Shown: positions 62,921 to 64,000 of the stretch, one piece after another | How the letters are laid out: each line of letters begins with the position of its first letter | How positions within the stretch are numbered: position 1 is the first letter of the stretch | Assembly (NCBI RefSeq): GCF_026735165.1 | Contig: NZ_JAPQES010000001.1 | Location: 1-64,000, forward strand | Direction: 5' to 3' | Origin: Clostridium ganghwense | Lineage (GTDB): Bacteria > Bacillota > Clostridia > Clostridiales > Clostridiaceae | DNA length: 64,000 nt | Made by a program: the position numbers and the translations under genes | The notes under the pieces: model-generated | Databases searched by the model: none | Told to the model about the DNA's origin: nothing | What the model saw: the letters and a program-made list of their open reading frames with translations, nothing else

Positions 62921-63076
62921 TTATCTATCAAATAATCCTCCACCATTATGACTTCTAATGGCTTTTCTAGTCTGACCCATTGCTTTAGTAGGTCTTTCAT
63001 TATTATTTTGATTAGAACTTTTTTTCTTTTTCTCTTCAATTATTTTTTTCATCATTTCAATATTCTTTTGTGACAT
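62921..63076 (-). CDS. small conserved-looking protein, 51 aa
   Basis: This short gene has an ATG at 63074-63076 with AGGAG seven bases upstream (another ATG directly before it is four bases away). The 51-residue product has a Lys/Glu-rich helix (MMKKIIEEKKKKSS), then NERPTKAMGQTRKAIRSHNGGGLFDR. The ending is compact and non-random. It lies between methionine aminopeptidase and degV in the same direction and has its own terminator. I recall similar GGLFD-ending peptides in clostridia; function unknown. Confidence 0.7.
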   Translation of the reverse strand: MSQKNIEMMKKIIEEKKKKSSNQNNNERPTKAMGQTRKAIRSHNGGGLFDR

Positions 63077-63112
63077 CATTTTTCTCCTTTTTCATAGAAT
63101 ATTTAAGTTACA

Positions 63113-63976
63113 TTAAGTTAATATTTCAACACCATCTTCTGTAACTAATATAGTATGCTCCCATTGAGCAGTTAGTTTACCATCAGCAGTAAGTGCAGTC
63201 CACCCATCATCAAGAAGTTTACATCTATAAGTACCTTCATTTATCATTGGTTCAATGGTAAAAGTCATTCCTGGAACCAATATCATTCCTGTGTGTTTTT
63301 GTGCACAGTGATCTACAAAAGGTTCTTCATGGAATTGTATTCCAATACCATGTCCTCCATACTCTCGTACAACAGAATAACCCTTACTTTCTGCATACTT
63401 TTGAATAGCATATCCAATATCTCCAATTGTTGCAAAAGGCTTAACTTGTTCAATTCCTATATCCAAGCATTCTTTAGCCGTTTTAACTAGTTTAACTGCT
63501 TCTTCTGATGCCTCTCCAATTATAAACATTCTGCTGGCATCACCATAATATCCATTTAAAATACTTGTTACATCAACATTTACTATATCACCATTCTTTA
63601 GAACTCTATCACTAGGTATTCCATGACATACAACTTCATTTATTGATATACATACACTTTTAGGATATCCCATGTAATTTAATGGTGCTGGTACTGCTCC
63701 TAACTGTAAAGTGTACTCATGAACCCAAGTATTAATTTCATCAGTTGTTACACCTTCTCTTATTCTTTCAGCTACCATATCTAAAACCTTTTTAGTAACC
63801 TGTGAACTTTTTCTTATACCTTCTATCTGCTCTGGTGTTTTTATTATTTCTCTAGGAGGAATTATAAGTCCTTCTGCTTCCATAATTGACAACTTTTCAT
63901 CTTGCTGTAGATGGCAGTTTTTGTACTTCTTTTCACTACCACACCAGCATAAATCATTTCTTGATAATTTTCTCAT
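63113..63976 (-). CDS. map: methionine aminopeptidase with N-terminal SEC-C zinc motif
   Basis: The 287-residue enzyme removes the initiator methionine. The N-terminus carries an SEC-C zinc motif LCWCGSEKKYKNCH (C10, C12, C21, H22), seen in one of the clostridial/bacillar Map types. The catalytic domain has the five metal ligands D135, D146, H209, E242 and E273, and H118 for the substrate. The length beyond the common 250 residues is due to the zinc motif. The ATG has a GAAGGTG site upstream. Confidence 0.96.
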   Translation of the reverse strand: MRKLSRNDLCWCGSEKKYKNCHLQQDEKLSIMEAEGLIIPPREIIKTPEQIEGIRKSSQVTKKVLDMVAERIREGVTTDEINTWVHEYTLQLGAVPAPLNYMGYPKSVCISINEVVCHGIPSDRVLKNGDIVNVDVTSILNGYYGDASRMFIIGEASEEAVKLVKTAKECLDIGIEQVKPFATIGDIGYAIQKYAESKGYSVVREYGGHGIGIQFHEEPFVDHCAQKHTGMILVPGMTFTIEPMINEGTYRCKLLDDGWTALTADGKLTAQWEHTILVTEDGVEILT

Positions 63977-64000
63977 TACTTCACCTTCTAAAAATATACT

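Overview
The window looks like chromosome from a low-GC, spore-forming, anaerobic Clostridium (cluster I type). The base composition is strongly AT-rich. The 16S rRNA 5' end at 1..312 (minus strand) has a clostridial sequence. There are two germinant-receptor operons, a Spo0E-like phosphatase, a SAM-I riboswitch and many intrinsic terminators between short operons. I do not assign a species. I see no prophage, insertion sequence, CRISPR array or tRNA.

Layout. 1-600: start of an rRNA operon and its promoter. 679-4391: an unknown small protein, undecaprenyl-diphosphatase UppP, a membrane-anchored transglutaminase-fold protein lacking its catalytic His, and a cation efflux (CDF) protein behind a Fur-box-like element. 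4576-10577: a ribose operon rbsK-D-A-C-B plus a LacI-type regulator; two tandem operator copies lie just downstream of its -10 box. 10752-18775: Spo0E-like protein, an NTPase-methyltransferase fusion, an unknown protein with a MotA-like stretch, a possible small RNA, small membrane proteins, PHP phosphoesterase, radical SAM protein, transglutaminase and an APH-like kinase. 19068-25486: ACT/UPF0210 pair, PAP2 phosphatase, orphan sigma factor, divergent cis-prenyltransferase, DegV and GNAT. 25632-32231: two-component system with an RND efflux pump.

33004-41232 holds two divergent germinant-receptor operons arranged as mirror images (A-C-small D-like-B), with sporulation-type promoter candidates between them. 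41278-44830 is the most interesting part. A HutP-family RNA-binding antiterminator gene is followed by a leader RNA of about 400 nt with roughly 19 UAG triplets, including four tandem copies of an 8-base repeat. An intrinsic terminator ends the leader, and an ABC importer operon follows. This is the same geometry as the histidine-responsive hutP-hutH attenuator of Bacillus, but here it would control an importer, so a histidine-gated uptake system is a good hypothesis.

44892-52718: CvfB-like RNA-binding protein, an unknown disordered protein, HAD phosphatase, a YeiH/LysR pair, a lipoprotein, a vanadium-haloperoxidase-like protein, a broken MerR/carboxymuconolactone decarboxylase chimera, and a ferredoxin with a CsoR/CstR-like operator over its start site. 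52867-57667: methionine uptake operon metQ-M20 peptidase-metN-metI-metQ behind a SAM-I riboswitch. 57977-63976: ilvD, aspartokinase, SprT-like protein, a second DegV, a 51-residue conserved-looking small protein, and methionine aminopeptidase with an SEC-C zinc motif.
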